From Paenibacillus sanguinis 2301083 = DSM 16941 (lineage in GTDB: Bacteria > Bacillota > Bacilli > Paenibacillales > Paenibacillaceae): DNA of 64,000 bases. Below, piece after piece: positions 27,978-36,979 of this stretch (the stretch's first letter is position 1; every line of letters starts with the position of its first letter). The translations under genes were made by a program, and so were the position numbers. Location: NCBI RefSeq assembly GCF_000374825.1, contig NZ_KB895377.1, positions 372,001 through 436,000 on the forward strand, read 5' to 3'. Under the pieces are notes generated by a model, which saw nothing but the letters and a program-made list of their open reading frames with translations, had not been told where the DNA came from and ran no database searches.

Positions 27978-29252
27978 ATGGTCAGCAAAAAGGGCGATAT
28001 CATTGCTCTCGCGTCGATTCCGCTAATTATGACGCTGGGCAATTCCATGCTTATTCCGATCCTGCCACAAATCGCCAGAGAGCTTCACATTTCTTCATTT
28101 CAAGTCAGTATGTTGATTACCGTTTATGCGGTTGTGGCAATTCTGTTAATCCCGATAGCTGGATATTTGTCGGATAAATTTGGCCGTAAAGCGATTATTG
28201 TACCCAGCTTGATCATTGCCGGTGTTGGTGGCGCCGTGTCTGGCTCTGCGGACTGGTTCACAGATGGTACGACGCTGTATTGGGTTATACTGGGGGGGCG
28301 TTTTATTCAAGGGATTGGAGCAGCAGGAGCATTTCCCATCGTCATTCCCATGGTAGGGGATCTGTTCGATAATGAGGAAGATGTGAGCCATAACCTGGGG
28401 ATTATCGAGACGTCTAATACGTTTGGCAAGGTGCTTAGCCCGATTCTGGGAGCATTGCTTGGCGCTTGGATTTGGTACGTTCCATTATTGGCCATCCCCA
28501 TACTTTGTCTGTTTTCTCTGGTGCTGGTACTGACTTTGGTCAAGGAGCCGAAGGAGCGAAAGCAAGCCAAGCCTTTTGGCGAGTTTATGGAGGCGATCAA
28601 AAGGGTATTTCGGCAAAAGGGACGTTGGTTATACGCGATCTTCGCTATAGGCTGCATATCGATGTTCCTGCTCTTTGGCGTGTTATTTTACTTGTCAGAG
28701 CAGCTGGAGACCAAGCATGGACTGGTTGGCGTGATTAAAGGTCTGGTGCTGGCGATTCCCCTCGCTGCACTATGCTTGGCTTCTTATATCACCGGGAAGA
28801 AAATTGGCAAAAACAAGGGTTTGATGAAGTGGTCCGGGGTAGCTGGCCTGGTGCTTTCTACAGGGGCGTTATTTGGAATCGGTTTCTTCAGCAATATTTA
28901 TTTTGTGATCGCTTGTCTGATTGTGTGTGGGGCTGGAATCGGTATCGTGTTGCCGAGCTCCGATGCGCTCATTACCGAAGGCATTGATCAGGAAATGAGG
29001 GGAACAATCACTTCCATTTACAGCAGCATGCGATTTATCGGAGTATCGGCCGGTCCGCCAATTATGTCCTTGCTGATGAAGGCGGGGCATATGACCATGT
29101 TTTTTGTGGTAGCCGGTGTATCGCTGGTGGCCGTCATTTTGCTGCTGCTTATGGTTAAGCCGGAGCAGGGAGAGGGTCATCCGGGGGATTCAAAGGACTC
29201 CAAGAAGCGGAAGCCACATGCGAAGGTAACTTCTCCGTTGCGGCAGGGGTAG
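27978..29252 (+). CDS. MFS drug-efflux-type transporter
   Basis: A 424-residue major facilitator protein with 12 predicted helices. It starts LASIPLIMTLGNSMLIPILP, the motif of the drug:H+ antiporter group, and has motif A GYLSDKFGRKAIIVPSL after helix 2. GRFIQGIGAAGAFPIVIPMVGDLF is the helix 4/5 region. The tail is basic and polar. Multidrug or metabolite export is likely; the substrate is unknown. GAAGG is 5 bases before the ATG. A terminator-like stem at 29288-29325 follows. Confidence 0.88.
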   Translation: MVSKKGDIIALASIPLIMTLGNSMLIPILPQIARELHISSFQVSMLITVYAVVAILLIPIAGYLSDKFGRKAIIVPSLIIAGVGGAVSGSADWFTDGTTLYWVILGGRFIQGIGAAGAFPIVIPMVGDLFDNEEDVSHNLGIIETSNTFGKVLSPILGALLGAWIWYVPLLAIPILCLFSLVLVLTLVKEPKERKQAKPFGEFMEAIKRVFRQKGRWLYAIFAIGCISMFLLFGVLFYLSEQLETKHGLVGVIKGLVLAIPLAALCLASYITGKKIGKNKGLMKWSGVAGLVLSTGALFGIGFFSNIYFVIACLIVCGAGIGIVLPSSDALITEGIDQEMRGTITSIYSSMRFIGVSAGPPIMSLLMKAGHMTMFFVVAGVSLVAVILLLLMVKPEQGEGHPGDSKDSKKRKPHAKVTSPLRQG

Positions 29253-29287
29253 AACGATGCATGCATGTCATGTATACATCCATAATG

Positions 29288-29325
29288 ACAGCGGGTGGCC
29301 TCAGAGATCTGAGGCTCCCGCTGTT
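29288..29325 (+). terminator. Probable terminator after the MFS gene
   Basis: ACAGCGGG-TG-GCCTCAG pairs with CTGAGGC-TC-CCGCTGT. Only a short T tract (TCTATTG) follows. Confidence 0.6.
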
Positions 29326-29409
29326 CTATTGTCCGGGCTTTTTTGGTATGATGGACGTGAATTATAAGTGCGTGTATTACAATTTTTATCAGCGTTGGAG
29401 GGGTAGACA

Positions 29410-30090
29410 ATGAATGCCAAGCAAGCGGCGGGTTACCGTGCAGCGGAATGGGTCAAGGATGGTATGACCGTTGGACTCGGAACGGGTTCAACAGCTTATT
29501 ATGCAATTGAGAGAATTGGACAACGGGTGGCAGAGGGATTGCAGATCCGGGCTATTGCCACTTCTAATGCTTCAGAGGAATTAGCCCTTAAATATCATAT
29601 TCCTATCATTCAGGCGGCAGAGGTGGACCGACTGGACCTTGCGATTGACGGCGCCGATGAGGTCGATCCGCAAATGGCCTTGATTAAAGGCGGCGGAGGT
29701 GCCTTGCTGCGCGAGAAGCTGGTGGCCAAGGCCAGTGGCCGCTTTATCGTCATTGCCGACAGCAGTAAGGTGGTGCCGCATTTAGGAGCATTCAAGCTGC
29801 CTGTCGAGCTGGTTCCTTTCTGTTATGAATGGACATTAAAGGGGTTAAAGGCCCGTTACGGGGTTCCCTTCGAGATGCGGCGACGTGATGGAGGGCTGTA
29901 CGTCACCGATAATGGTAATTATATTGCGGATGCGTCCTTTGGCCAAATCAGTGATCCGGGTCGGCTTAGTGAGGAATTAAAGGCAACGACCGGGGTCGTC
30001 GAGCACGGATTATTTGTGGGCATCGCCCATACTGTGGTCGTTGGATATGAAGATGGAAGGACGGATATCAAGGAGAGCAATCATGTTTAA
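29410..30090 (+). CDS. rpiA: Ribose-5-phosphate isomerase A
   Basis: A 226-residue enzyme interconverting ribose 5-phosphate and ribulose 5-phosphate in the non-oxidative pentose phosphate pathway. All signature segments are present: the phosphate-binding VGLGTGSTAYYAI near residues 22-34, AIDGADEVDPQMALIKGGGG with the catalytic Asp/Glu, LLREKLVAKAS, and FIVIADSSKVV. The length is usual for the family. A GGAGGGG-type site precedes the ATG. The next gene starts inside its last codons, so the two are probably translated in a coupled way. Confidence 0.96.
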   Translation: MNAKQAAGYRAAEWVKDGMTVGLGTGSTAYYAIERIGQRVAEGLQIRAIATSNASEELALKYHIPIIQAAEVDRLDLAIDGADEVDPQMALIKGGGGALLREKLVAKASGRFIVIADSSKVVPHLGAFKLPVELVPFCYEWTLKGLKARYGVPFEMRRRDGGLYVTDNGNYIADASFGQISDPGRLSEELKATTGVVEHGLFVGIAHTVVVGYEDGRTDIKESNHV

Positions 30091-30517
30091 ATCAATCAAA
30101 TCAAACCTGGACGAGCCTTCCATTCAAGAGCTGTTAGAATACGCTGTTGTCGACGATCGCTCCGTGGAGAACGTCATCGAGATGTACCGTTCCGAGGAAG
30201 ATTGCAAGCTCTATGGCTATGAAGCAGAAGGGCAAATCGCGGGCCTGGTTGGCTACCGTGTTACGAAAGATAAAAGGGAACTGGAAATTCTTCACCTCGC
30301 AGTTCATCCTGCCAATCGCTATAAAGGGTACGGTCGTGCCCTGGTGCTGCTGTCATTAACGCAGGAAGAGCCAACAAGCGTAGTTGCTGTTACCGATGAG
30401 GAAGGCACTGACTTCTTCCGGAATATTGGCTTTGAGATTACCGGCTTCCGCGAGTCGAACAGCACCTTGGAACGGTTCCGCTGCGTCTACCAGGTAGACG
30501 AGCCGGAAGATGAATAG
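30083..30517 (+). CDS. GNAT-family N-acetyltransferase
   Basis: A 144-residue acetyltransferase-fold protein. The acetyl-CoA site is in LEILHLAVHPANRYKGYGRAL and the end DFFRNIGFEITGF is typical of GNATs. The ATG at 30083 has AAGGAGAG 7 bases upstream and overlaps the rpiA stop by 8 bases, which fixes the start; a longer frame from 30014 has no support. The substrate is unknown. A long terminator follows. Confidence 0.85.
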   Translation: MFKSIKSNLDEPSIQELLEYAVVDDRSVENVIEMYRSEEDCKLYGYEAEGQIAGLVGYRVTKDKRELEILHLAVHPANRYKGYGRALVLLSLTQEEPTSVVAVTDEEGTDFFRNIGFEITGFRESNSTLERFRCVYQVDEPEDE

Positions 30518-30528
30518 ATTTTGAATTC

Positions 30529-30588
30529 ACAAAAAAACGCTGTGTTCTCTTAGCCCTGAATGGCTAAGAGAACACGGCGTTTTTTGTG
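30529..30588. terminator. Long bidirectional terminator
   Basis: A stem of about 24 bp (AAAAAACGC, GTGTTCTCTTAGCC and their inverse) with a 6-nt loop and A/T runs on both sides. It separates the rpiA-GNAT unit from the convergent TPR gene. Confidence 0.85.
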
Positions 30589-30601
30589 TTGGCTAGATTC
30601 A

Positions 30602-31279
30602 TTACCCTAACGTATTACGTTTCATTGTACTGAGCCATGACCATTTACGTTCCTGGCGTTTCTTGTATTTCGGCAACGAACGATAGATGGCAATGGATTC
30701 GGTGTAAGCCTTGCGAGCTTCCTCCTTGCTTCCAAGAGACTGATACAGGCTCCCAAGCAAATAATATGCTTCGCTGGAGGAGGATTGAATTTCACCAAAT
30801 TTGGCAGCGTAATGCAGCGCCTTCTGAGGGTCCTTCTCACGCAAAGCAGAAGCGAGACGAAGATAAGGCTGACCGTATTTGACCCGCTCATTCAGGGTAA
30901 GGGCCTGCAAAATATGCTGCTCCCCTTCTTCGATGCGGCCAAGTCCCAGCGCTGCCGTTCCAAGGTCGTCCCAGAATTCTGCGGAGCTCTCGGAAGCATC
31001 ACGAGCTTCCAGAAGCAGTGCATGAGCTTCTTCAAATTTCTTGCGTTCGATTAGCAAGCGGGCAAGCTCACGCTTGGAAGAAACATCAAAAGGGCTTGCG
31101 GCCAACAGCTGGCGAAGCTGAGAAATCCGGCGGCTGCGCTTGAACGGCTTGCTGATACTGGGTAGAAGGCCCACATAACGCCGATCAATAAAATAGATGA
31201 TTAGCAGCAGCACCAGGATGGCAATCAAGGGATTTCCGAAAAGCCAGGAAAGTAAAATAAACAGCATGAACTTGCTCAT
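30602..31279 (-). CDS. Membrane-anchored TPR protein
   Basis: A 225-residue protein with one or two N-terminal membrane helices (about residues 2-33, LLSWLFGNPLIAILVLLLII). A basic linker leads to TPR-like helical repeats (about 60-215): LARLLIERKKFEEAHALLLEA, WDDLGTAALGLGRIEEGEQH and AYYLLGSLYQSLGSKEEARK. It would sit at the membrane with the repeats in the cytoplasm as a protein-binding scaffold. The ATG at 31279 has GGAGGAG 4 bases upstream; the frame extends to 31303 without support. The partner is unknown. Confidence 0.8.
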   Translation of the reverse strand: MSKFMLFILLSWLFGNPLIAILVLLLIIYFIDRRYVGLLPSISKPFKRSRRISQLRQLLAASPFDVSSKRELARLLIERKKFEEAHALLLEARDASESSAEFWDDLGTAALGLGRIEEGEQHILQALTLNERVKYGQPYLRLASALREKDPQKALHYAAKFGEIQSSSSEAYYLLGSLYQSLGSKEEARKAYTESIAIYRSLPKYKKRQERKWSWLSTMKRNTLG

Positions 31280-31427
31280 AAAACTCCTCCAACAGATCAT
31301 CATGATTTACTAATTATACCACAGGGAGGCGAGTGGTGGGGAGAATGCGCTATTGGGGCAAGCGGCCAGGAAATTGGTCCATTCCTTTGTCCACTGAGGT
31401 ACATAAGCTGTACAAGAGGTGACGCTT

Positions 31428-32129
31428 ATGAACAGAAATGAGTTCGTCGCGGCTCTTGTTCCGGCGGCCACAGCTAATGCGGCCCGAAGCGGGATTCCGG
31501 CGTCCTTAATCCTGGCCCAGGCTATACTGGAATCCAATTGGGGGACCAGCAAGCTGGCAGTGGAAGCCAAAAATTTATTTGGTATGAAAGGGAGCGGACC
31601 TTTGGGGAGCGTCGTCTTGCCCACCACCGAATACCGGAATGGACAGCCGGTTCGGGTGAATGCCGCCTTTCGCAAATACCGCAATTGGACAGAATCTTTG
31701 GCTGATCATACCACGCTATTGTCGGCCAAGCGTTATGCCGCAGTAGTTAACAAATCCGGCCCTGAAGCGGCTCGTGCCGTGGCTGCCGCTGGATACGCTA
31801 CAGACCCGCTATACGCAGGCAAGCTGATACGTTTAATGAGTGATTATCAGCTTACCCGTTATGACCCGCCGAAAGGAGATGATCCGATGACCCCGGAGGA
31901 GAAAAAGCAATTTGAAGCGCTCCGTCAGACGGTTACTTCGCAGGCCAAGCGGATTGCCGAGTTGGAGAAATTCACGCAGCCCGGTATTCCCGAATGGGCC
32001 AAGGAGGCTGTGGCTGCGGCAGTAAGCTATAGCCGAAACGAACCGCTGCTTAACAATCCCGAGCAAGGCAGCGTCGATTTCTATCGTTTGATCACAATTA
32101 TGCACCGACGCGGGTTGTTCAACCGCTAA
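31428..32129 (+). CDS. GH73-type N-acetylglucosaminidase without a signal peptide
   Basis: A 233-residue peptidoglycan hydrolase. The N-terminal 145 residues are a GH73/FlgJ-type glucosaminidase domain; the catalytic Glu is in AQAILESNWGTS (residue 35), followed by NLFGMKG and AAGYATDPLYAGKLIRLM. A coiled-coil linker (MTPEEKKQFEALRQTV) leads to PEWAKEAVAAAVSY...DFYRLITIMHRRGLF, a tail often seen in phage-like lysins. No signal peptide is present, so it would need a holin, lysis or another export route. AGAGGT is 7 bases before the ATG at 31428. Confidence 0.85.
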   Translation: MNRNEFVAALVPAATANAARSGIPASLILAQAILESNWGTSKLAVEAKNLFGMKGSGPLGSVVLPTTEYRNGQPVRVNAAFRKYRNWTESLADHTTLLSAKRYAAVVNKSGPEAARAVAAAGYATDPLYAGKLIRLMSDYQLTRYDPPKGDDPMTPEEKKQFEALRQTVTSQAKRIAELEKFTQPGIPEWAKEAVAAAVSYSRNEPLLNNPEQGSVDFYRLITIMHRRGLFNR

Positions 32130-32186
32130 GTGTACTATTTTAAAGTTACCCGGTTGGTTATAATGAATAACTGTGGAGGTGGTGAT

Positions 32187-34652
32187 TTGAAGCACACAGT
32201 TGCTCATATTCCCTATCAACCGGGATGTCCCTATTATTTTACGACCAATGATTTCTGTTCCGAGGCATTTCATCAACATGCCGGCCTGGAGCTTCTCTGG
32301 CTGATGTCAGGGAGATTGAAAGTAACGCTAGGCTCGCAAGACTATGATCTCCAGCCAAATGATTTGTTGTTAATCAACCACCTGGAATCCCATCGCCTTA
32401 TCTCGCAATCGCAGGATGTCCGGTTTATCCAATTGCATATCGATAGCCTGTTCCTGTATGAGCATCACCCCAACTTTTATGACCTGATTTATGATCTAAA
32501 ATCATTTAAAAATAGTCCTGATCATCAAAATGCCTACGATATTGTCCGTACTTTTATGAGCAGATGGCTGCTTATAGACAATACAGCTGAAACTGACGAG
32601 CCGCTTGGCGATGTCCTTCGGCTGTCCCGCTATTTGCTGCTTCGCTTCGGCAAGCCCCGCCCGCCAGAGGAATCTACTAATCGGGAAGCTCGGCGGGATC
32701 ATCCCATCGTTCAGCATATTCTCAGTCTTGTAGAGCTGAACTTCAAGAGTAAGATGACTCTGAATCAAATTGCCGAACAAGAGCATTACAATTCATCCTA
32801 TCTCTCTGATATTTTCAGAAGGCATGCAGGTATCACTTTTAAGACATATTTGGATGAGGTTCGTATACGATATTCTCTGTATTTGCTGCTGCATCAGGAG
32901 GCGTCCATTCTGAATATAGCGTTAGCCTCAGGGTTCAGTGATGAGAAGAGCTACTACAAGGCCATTAAATCAAAATATGCCTGTACACCCCTGCAGCTGC
33001 GAAGAAGCTATCAAGAAATGCCGCAGTCTGCGTTCTCCTTGATAGCTGCTTTGCCTGAAGAGCGCATCCGTCGTTACGCCTCCATGCCAATTGAACTGGA
33101 CATGCTGGAGGATCATACACGGAAGATCCATCTAATCGAGAGTGTTCGAGCTGACGGATACGAACTGGAGCAGGTGTGGAACAAAATGATGAACATCGGT
33201 TCCGCAAATACCTTGTTGAATCAGAATATTCGAGATCAAATCCAAGAAATACAAGAGGATATTCCCATTGAGTATATGCGCTTTGAAGGAATCTTCAATC
33301 AAGAGATGGATGTGCTGCAAAAGGACAGGGACGGCTTTAAATTCAACTGGAAGTTTATTAATAATATCCTGGATTATTTGCGGGATATTGAGTTAAAGCC
33401 GTTTATTTGCCTGAGCTACATGCCCCCATTACTGGCTAGTAAAGGGACAAGCTTCTTCAACTATCAAGGCAATACCTCCCCGCCGAAGGAGATGCATGAA
33501 TGGCTGGCTCTCGTTCAGTCCTTTATCACCAATTGCATTAACCGTTACGGTCTGGAAGCCGTATCGACCTGGTACTTTCAGATATGGACCGAGTTCCCTG
33601 TGCAAGATATTCATTGGAGTGGCACACTGGAGCAATATTTCGAGCTGTATAAGCAAACAGCCTTGCTAATTAAGGGGATATCGCCTTCTCTTAAGGTAGG
33701 ACCAGCGGCAGAAAATTTTCATACAAAGGAACAGCCCTCGGAAAAGCTGCTGGAGTTCTGCCTGAATCAGAGTGTCCCCGTTGATTTCTATAGCTGCAAT
33801 GTTTATCATAATCGCATTCATTTTGACCACTGGCAGCAGCAACCCGTCACGGGGCCGGTGGATATCCAGTCTATTCCGTTCCAATACGAGACGAAGCATC
33901 ACACCAAGCGGGTATTAAAACGGATGTGGGATATGCTTGAATCGCGTTGTCCCAATAAGATTGAGTTTATTGTAACCAGGTGGAATTTGAGCTGGGATGT
34001 GACCCATATTCTGCATGACACGGCTTTTATGGCGACGTTTATTATAGATAATATGCTGGATGAATCGGCAGCTCATGCCAAGGCCATCGGCTTTCTGTCT
34101 GCTTCTGACATCCTCTATGAATGGGACATTAAGAATACCCCCTTTTACGGAGGAACTGGGCTGATGACTACGGAAGGCATTAAGAAATCGGCCTACTATG
34201 CCTTTGTGTTCTTGTCCAAGCTGGGAGGCACTGTATTTGCCAAGGGCAAAAATTATATGATGACGAGACAAGGCGAGAATATTCAGATTATTGTCTATAA
34301 CCATACCTATTTGAACCAGTTGTTTGTCAAAGGGGAGGAAACGGGGCTGCCACCGTATGATATCTTCGAGGAATCGGAGGACCTCTTGTTCCATATTCAT
34401 CTGCAAGATATATATGGTACCTATAAATGCAAGCAATACAGTCTGAACCGGCAGCACGGATCGGCTTACGATGAGTGGATTCGGATGGGAGAATATGTGG
34501 ATTTGAATCATGAAGAAACGGAACATCTCAAGAGCATCTCCAGACCCTCGCTGCAATTAAGACAGGTTACGGTGAAAGGGAACTTTGAGCATGATCTGCT
34601 TGTGCCGGTGCATGGGGTAGAGTGCCTGATCCTGAACAAGCTATACAATTAG
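32187..34652 (+). CDS. AraC-family regulator fused to a GH39-like pseudo-enzyme domain
   Basis: An 821-residue one-component regulator. Residues 1-150 form a cupin-like sensory domain (HQHAGLELLWLMSGRLKVTL). An AraC-type double helix-turn-helix follows at about 175-290 (LNQIAEQEHYNSSYLSDIFR and IALASGFSDEKSYYKAIK). The rest (about 390-790) resembles a GH39 beta-xylosidase: KPFICLSYMPPLLAS, STWYFQIWTEFP (acid/base Glu kept, near 469) and HDTAFMATFI. The expected nucleophile motif TEWN/TEFN reads TRWN, with Arg near 598, so the domain is probably a sugar sensor, not an enzyme. TTG at 32187 has GGAGGTGG upstream. The GH3 gene and symporter behind it are its likely targets. Confidence 0.88.
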   Translation: MKHTVAHIPYQPGCPYYFTTNDFCSEAFHQHAGLELLWLMSGRLKVTLGSQDYDLQPNDLLLINHLESHRLISQSQDVRFIQLHIDSLFLYEHHPNFYDLIYDLKSFKNSPDHQNAYDIVRTFMSRWLLIDNTAETDEPLGDVLRLSRYLLLRFGKPRPPEESTNREARRDHPIVQHILSLVELNFKSKMTLNQIAEQEHYNSSYLSDIFRRHAGITFKTYLDEVRIRYSLYLLLHQEASILNIALASGFSDEKSYYKAIKSKYACTPLQLRRSYQEMPQSAFSLIAALPEERIRRYASMPIELDMLEDHTRKIHLIESVRADGYELEQVWNKMMNIGSANTLLNQNIRDQIQEIQEDIPIEYMRFEGIFNQEMDVLQKDRDGFKFNWKFINNILDYLRDIELKPFICLSYMPPLLASKGTSFFNYQGNTSPPKEMHEWLALVQSFITNCINRYGLEAVSTWYFQIWTEFPVQDIHWSGTLEQYFELYKQTALLIKGISPSLKVGPAAENFHTKEQPSEKLLEFCLNQSVPVDFYSCNVYHNRIHFDHWQQQPVTGPVDIQSIPFQYETKHHTKRVLKRMWDMLESRCPNKIEFIVTRWNLSWDVTHILHDTAFMATFIIDNMLDESAAHAKAIGFLSASDILYEWDIKNTPFYGGTGLMTTEGIKKSAYYAFVFLSKLGGTVFAKGKNYMMTRQGENIQIIVYNHTYLNQLFVKGEETGLPPYDIFEESEDLLFHIHLQDIYGTYKCKQYSLNRQHGSAYDEWIRMGEYVDLNHEETEHLKSISRPSLQLRQVTVKGNFEHDLLVPVHGVECLILNKLYN

Positions 34653-34671
34653 CGAGAAAGTTTTATAGTGG

Positions 34672-34719
34672 AGCCAAGATTTTCCCGGTATACATGGGGG
34701 AGAGTTCTTGGCTTTTTTA
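34672..34719 (+). terminator. Terminator after the AraC-GH39 gene
   Basis: GCCAAGA (34673-34679) pairs with TCTTGGC (34706-34712), followed by TTTTTT. Confidence 0.7.
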
Positions 34720-34724
34720 TATTG

Positions 34725-34753
34725 AAGCGCATTCATAAAATAAGAATGCGCTT
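34725..34753. promoter_or_regulatory. 10-bp inverted repeat before the GH3-symporter unit
   Basis: AAGCGCATTC and its exact inverse GAATGCGCTT are separated by 9 A/T-rich bases. It lies 151 bases before the GH3 start and after the terminator of the regulator gene, a plausible operator position. Which protein binds is unknown. Confidence 0.45.
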
Positions 34754-34851
34754 ACTTTACTGGTGGAGTGCCCAAGAAAGAGGAAGGAAACGGGGGGGAA
34801 TGTGGACTAAACTTAGCTTAACGATATTGATAAAGCCATCCAAGCCCAAAA

Positions 34852-34865
34852 TGTAACCGGTTTTA
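34852..34865 (+). promoter_or_regulatory. LacI/CcpA-like palindrome before the GH3 gene
   Basis: TGTAACCGGTTTTA contains the perfect 8-bp palindrome AACCGGTT and lies 38 bases before the GH3 start. It matches the cre consensus only partly, so it may be a different LacI-family site or chance. Confidence 0.3.
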
Positions 34866-34903
34866 TGAATATCCTGAAACTATGGTGTAGGAGGACGAAA
34901 TAG

Positions 34904-36943
34904 ATGAAGGTCAATAAGCAAACTCGCTTGTCGTACACAACCAAGGCACAGGAAATTGTAGACCAGATGACCCTGGAAGAGAAAGTGTATCTGATGAGCG
35001 GAAGGGTATCCATGGAGGAAATGCTGGAGGATTTCAAGGTTAGACATTATAACTGGAGACCGTATCCTGCGGGCGGCAATGAGCGGCTTGCCGTACCGGA
35101 ATTGAAGTTTGTTGACGGACCTCGCGGAGTGGTATCGGGCAACAGCACTTGCTTTCCGGTCTCGATGGCTAGGGGAGCAGCCTTCGACCCGGAACTGGAG
35201 GAGCGCATAGGGCGAGCTATTGGTCAAGAGGTTCGCGCCCAGGGCGGCAACTTCTTTGGCGGGGTATGCGTCAACCTGCCGTATAATCCGGGTTGGGGCA
35301 GAAGCCAGGAGGTATATGGTGAGGAATCATTTCATCTTGGTGCGATGGGGGCTGCCCTGGTTAAAGGCGTTCAGCAAGAAAATGTAATCGCTTGCGTAAA
35401 GCATTTTGCCTTTAACAGTATGGAATGGGCGCGCTTCAAGGTCAGTGTGCTGGCGGATAAGCGAACGGAACGCGAGGTATTTCTTCCACATTTCAAGGAC
35501 TGTCTGGATGCTGGAGCAGCCAGTGTGATGAGTGCATACAACCTGTATCATGGGGTTCATTGCGGTCATAGCGACTACTTGCTAAATCAGGTACTCAAAG
35601 AAGAATGGGATTTTGATGGCTTTGTAGTCAGCGACTTTGCCTGGGGGATCAAGGACACGGTGGAAGCAGCCAACGGTGGAATGGATGTGGAGATGTGTCA
35701 TACCAAATTTTTCGGAGATAAGCTGGTGGATGCGGTTAAGAACGGTCAAGTCAGCGAAGAGAAAATCAATCAGGCGGCGCTGCGCATTGTACGGACCCTG
35801 CTGGCCTTCGCTGAGGCGGATAACGATACGTACAACAAGGACCTGATCGCGAATCAGGAGCATATTGCTTTGGCCCTGGAGGCGGCAGAGAAGTCTATGA
35901 CCTTAATGCAGAACGAAGGCAATGTGTTGCCATTCTCAAAGACAGGAATGAAGCGAATCGCTGTGATTGGAGCGCTTGGAGAGAAGGGCAATATCGGCGA
36001 TCATGGCTCCAGTCGGGTATTTCCCCCTTATATTGTTACACCGCTGGAGGGCATCCAACGCTTGCTTCCGGATGCGGAGGTTGTCTTCGATAACGGTGAG
36101 GATGTAGAACGCGCCAAGCAGTTGGCAAGCTCGGTGGATGCTGTTGTGTTCGTAGCCGGGTACGACCATGATGATGAAGGTGAATCCGTAACAAATGAGG
36201 ATGCCGACCTGAACGCGGGCGGAGACCGTCAGAGTCTGGGCCTGCATGCCAAGGATATTGACCTGATTAACGCCGTCGGACCGGTCAATCGGCAATCGGT
36301 TGTTGTGCTGATCGGCGGGAATATGATCATGATCGAAGACTGGAAGCATTCGGTGTCCGCCATTCTGATGGCCTATTATCCCGGGATGGAGGGTGGCACC
36401 GCTATTGCCAAAACCTTGTTCGGTGAAGTTAACCCGGGCGGCAAGCTGCCATTTGTTGTACCAACAAGCGAAGGGCATCTGCCACAAGTGGATTGGGATG
36501 CAAGTCAGATCAAATACGACTATTATCACGGATATACCAAGCTGGAGAAGGAAGGAATCAAACCTTCGCTGCCGTACGGCTTTGGCTTGTCGTACACCCG
36601 GTTTGCCATATCGGATGCTCAGTTCAAAGTGGAAAAGGATCAGATTATCGCCACTTGTCAGGTTAAAAACACGGGTGAGGTTACAGGAGACGAGACGGTG
36701 CAGCTTTATATTGGCTTTAGCAACTCCAGAGTGGATCGCCCGGTAAAAGTCCTGCGCGGCTTTAAACGGATTACGCTGGCTCCTGGCCAACTAGAAACCG
36801 TAGAAATCACCTGCCCAATCGAAAAAATTAAATGGTACAACCCTGCTGCTGGCGGATGGGAGCTGGAGCATATGGAATATGAGGTGTTCGTAGGCAACAG
36901 CAGTGACCAGAAGGATTTGATGCAGGGCAGCATCCGTTTATAA
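34904..36943 (+). CDS. GH3 beta-glucosidase or beta-xylosidase
   Basis: A 679-residue GH3 enzyme in the normal domain order. The catalytic barrel is at about residues 20-310 (FVDGPRGVVSGNSTCFPVSM, CVKHFAFNSME, nucleophile in FVVSDFAWG with Asp near 244). The GH3 C-terminal domain follows at about 330-560 (AAEKSMTLMQNEGNVLPF, MAYYPGMEGGTAIAKTLFG), then a fibronectin-like domain to the end (LPYGFGLSYTRF, VKNTGEVTGDETVQLYIG). There is no signal peptide, so it acts on imported oligosaccharides or glycosides. The symporter gene follows after 36 bp, forming an operon, and the AraC-GH39 regulator lies upstream. Confidence 0.93.
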   Translation: MKVNKQTRLSYTTKAQEIVDQMTLEEKVYLMSGRVSMEEMLEDFKVRHYNWRPYPAGGNERLAVPELKFVDGPRGVVSGNSTCFPVSMARGAAFDPELEERIGRAIGQEVRAQGGNFFGGVCVNLPYNPGWGRSQEVYGEESFHLGAMGAALVKGVQQENVIACVKHFAFNSMEWARFKVSVLADKRTEREVFLPHFKDCLDAGAASVMSAYNLYHGVHCGHSDYLLNQVLKEEWDFDGFVVSDFAWGIKDTVEAANGGMDVEMCHTKFFGDKLVDAVKNGQVSEEKINQAALRIVRTLLAFAEADNDTYNKDLIANQEHIALALEAAEKSMTLMQNEGNVLPFSKTGMKRIAVIGALGEKGNIGDHGSSRVFPPYIVTPLEGIQRLLPDAEVVFDNGEDVERAKQLASSVDAVVFVAGYDHDDEGESVTNEDADLNAGGDRQSLGLHAKDIDLINAVGPVNRQSVVVLIGGNMIMIEDWKHSVSAILMAYYPGMEGGTAIAKTLFGEVNPGGKLPFVVPTSEGHLPQVDWDASQIKYDYYHGYTKLEKEGIKPSLPYGFGLSYTRFAISDAQFKVEKDQIIATCQVKNTGEVTGDETVQLYIGFSNSRVDRPVKVLRGFKRITLAPGQLETVEITCPIEKIKWYNPAAGGWELEHMEYEVFVGNSSDQKDLMQGSIRL

Positions 36944-36979
36944 GATTTAGACAAATTGTTCCCATCAGGAGGATGCATT

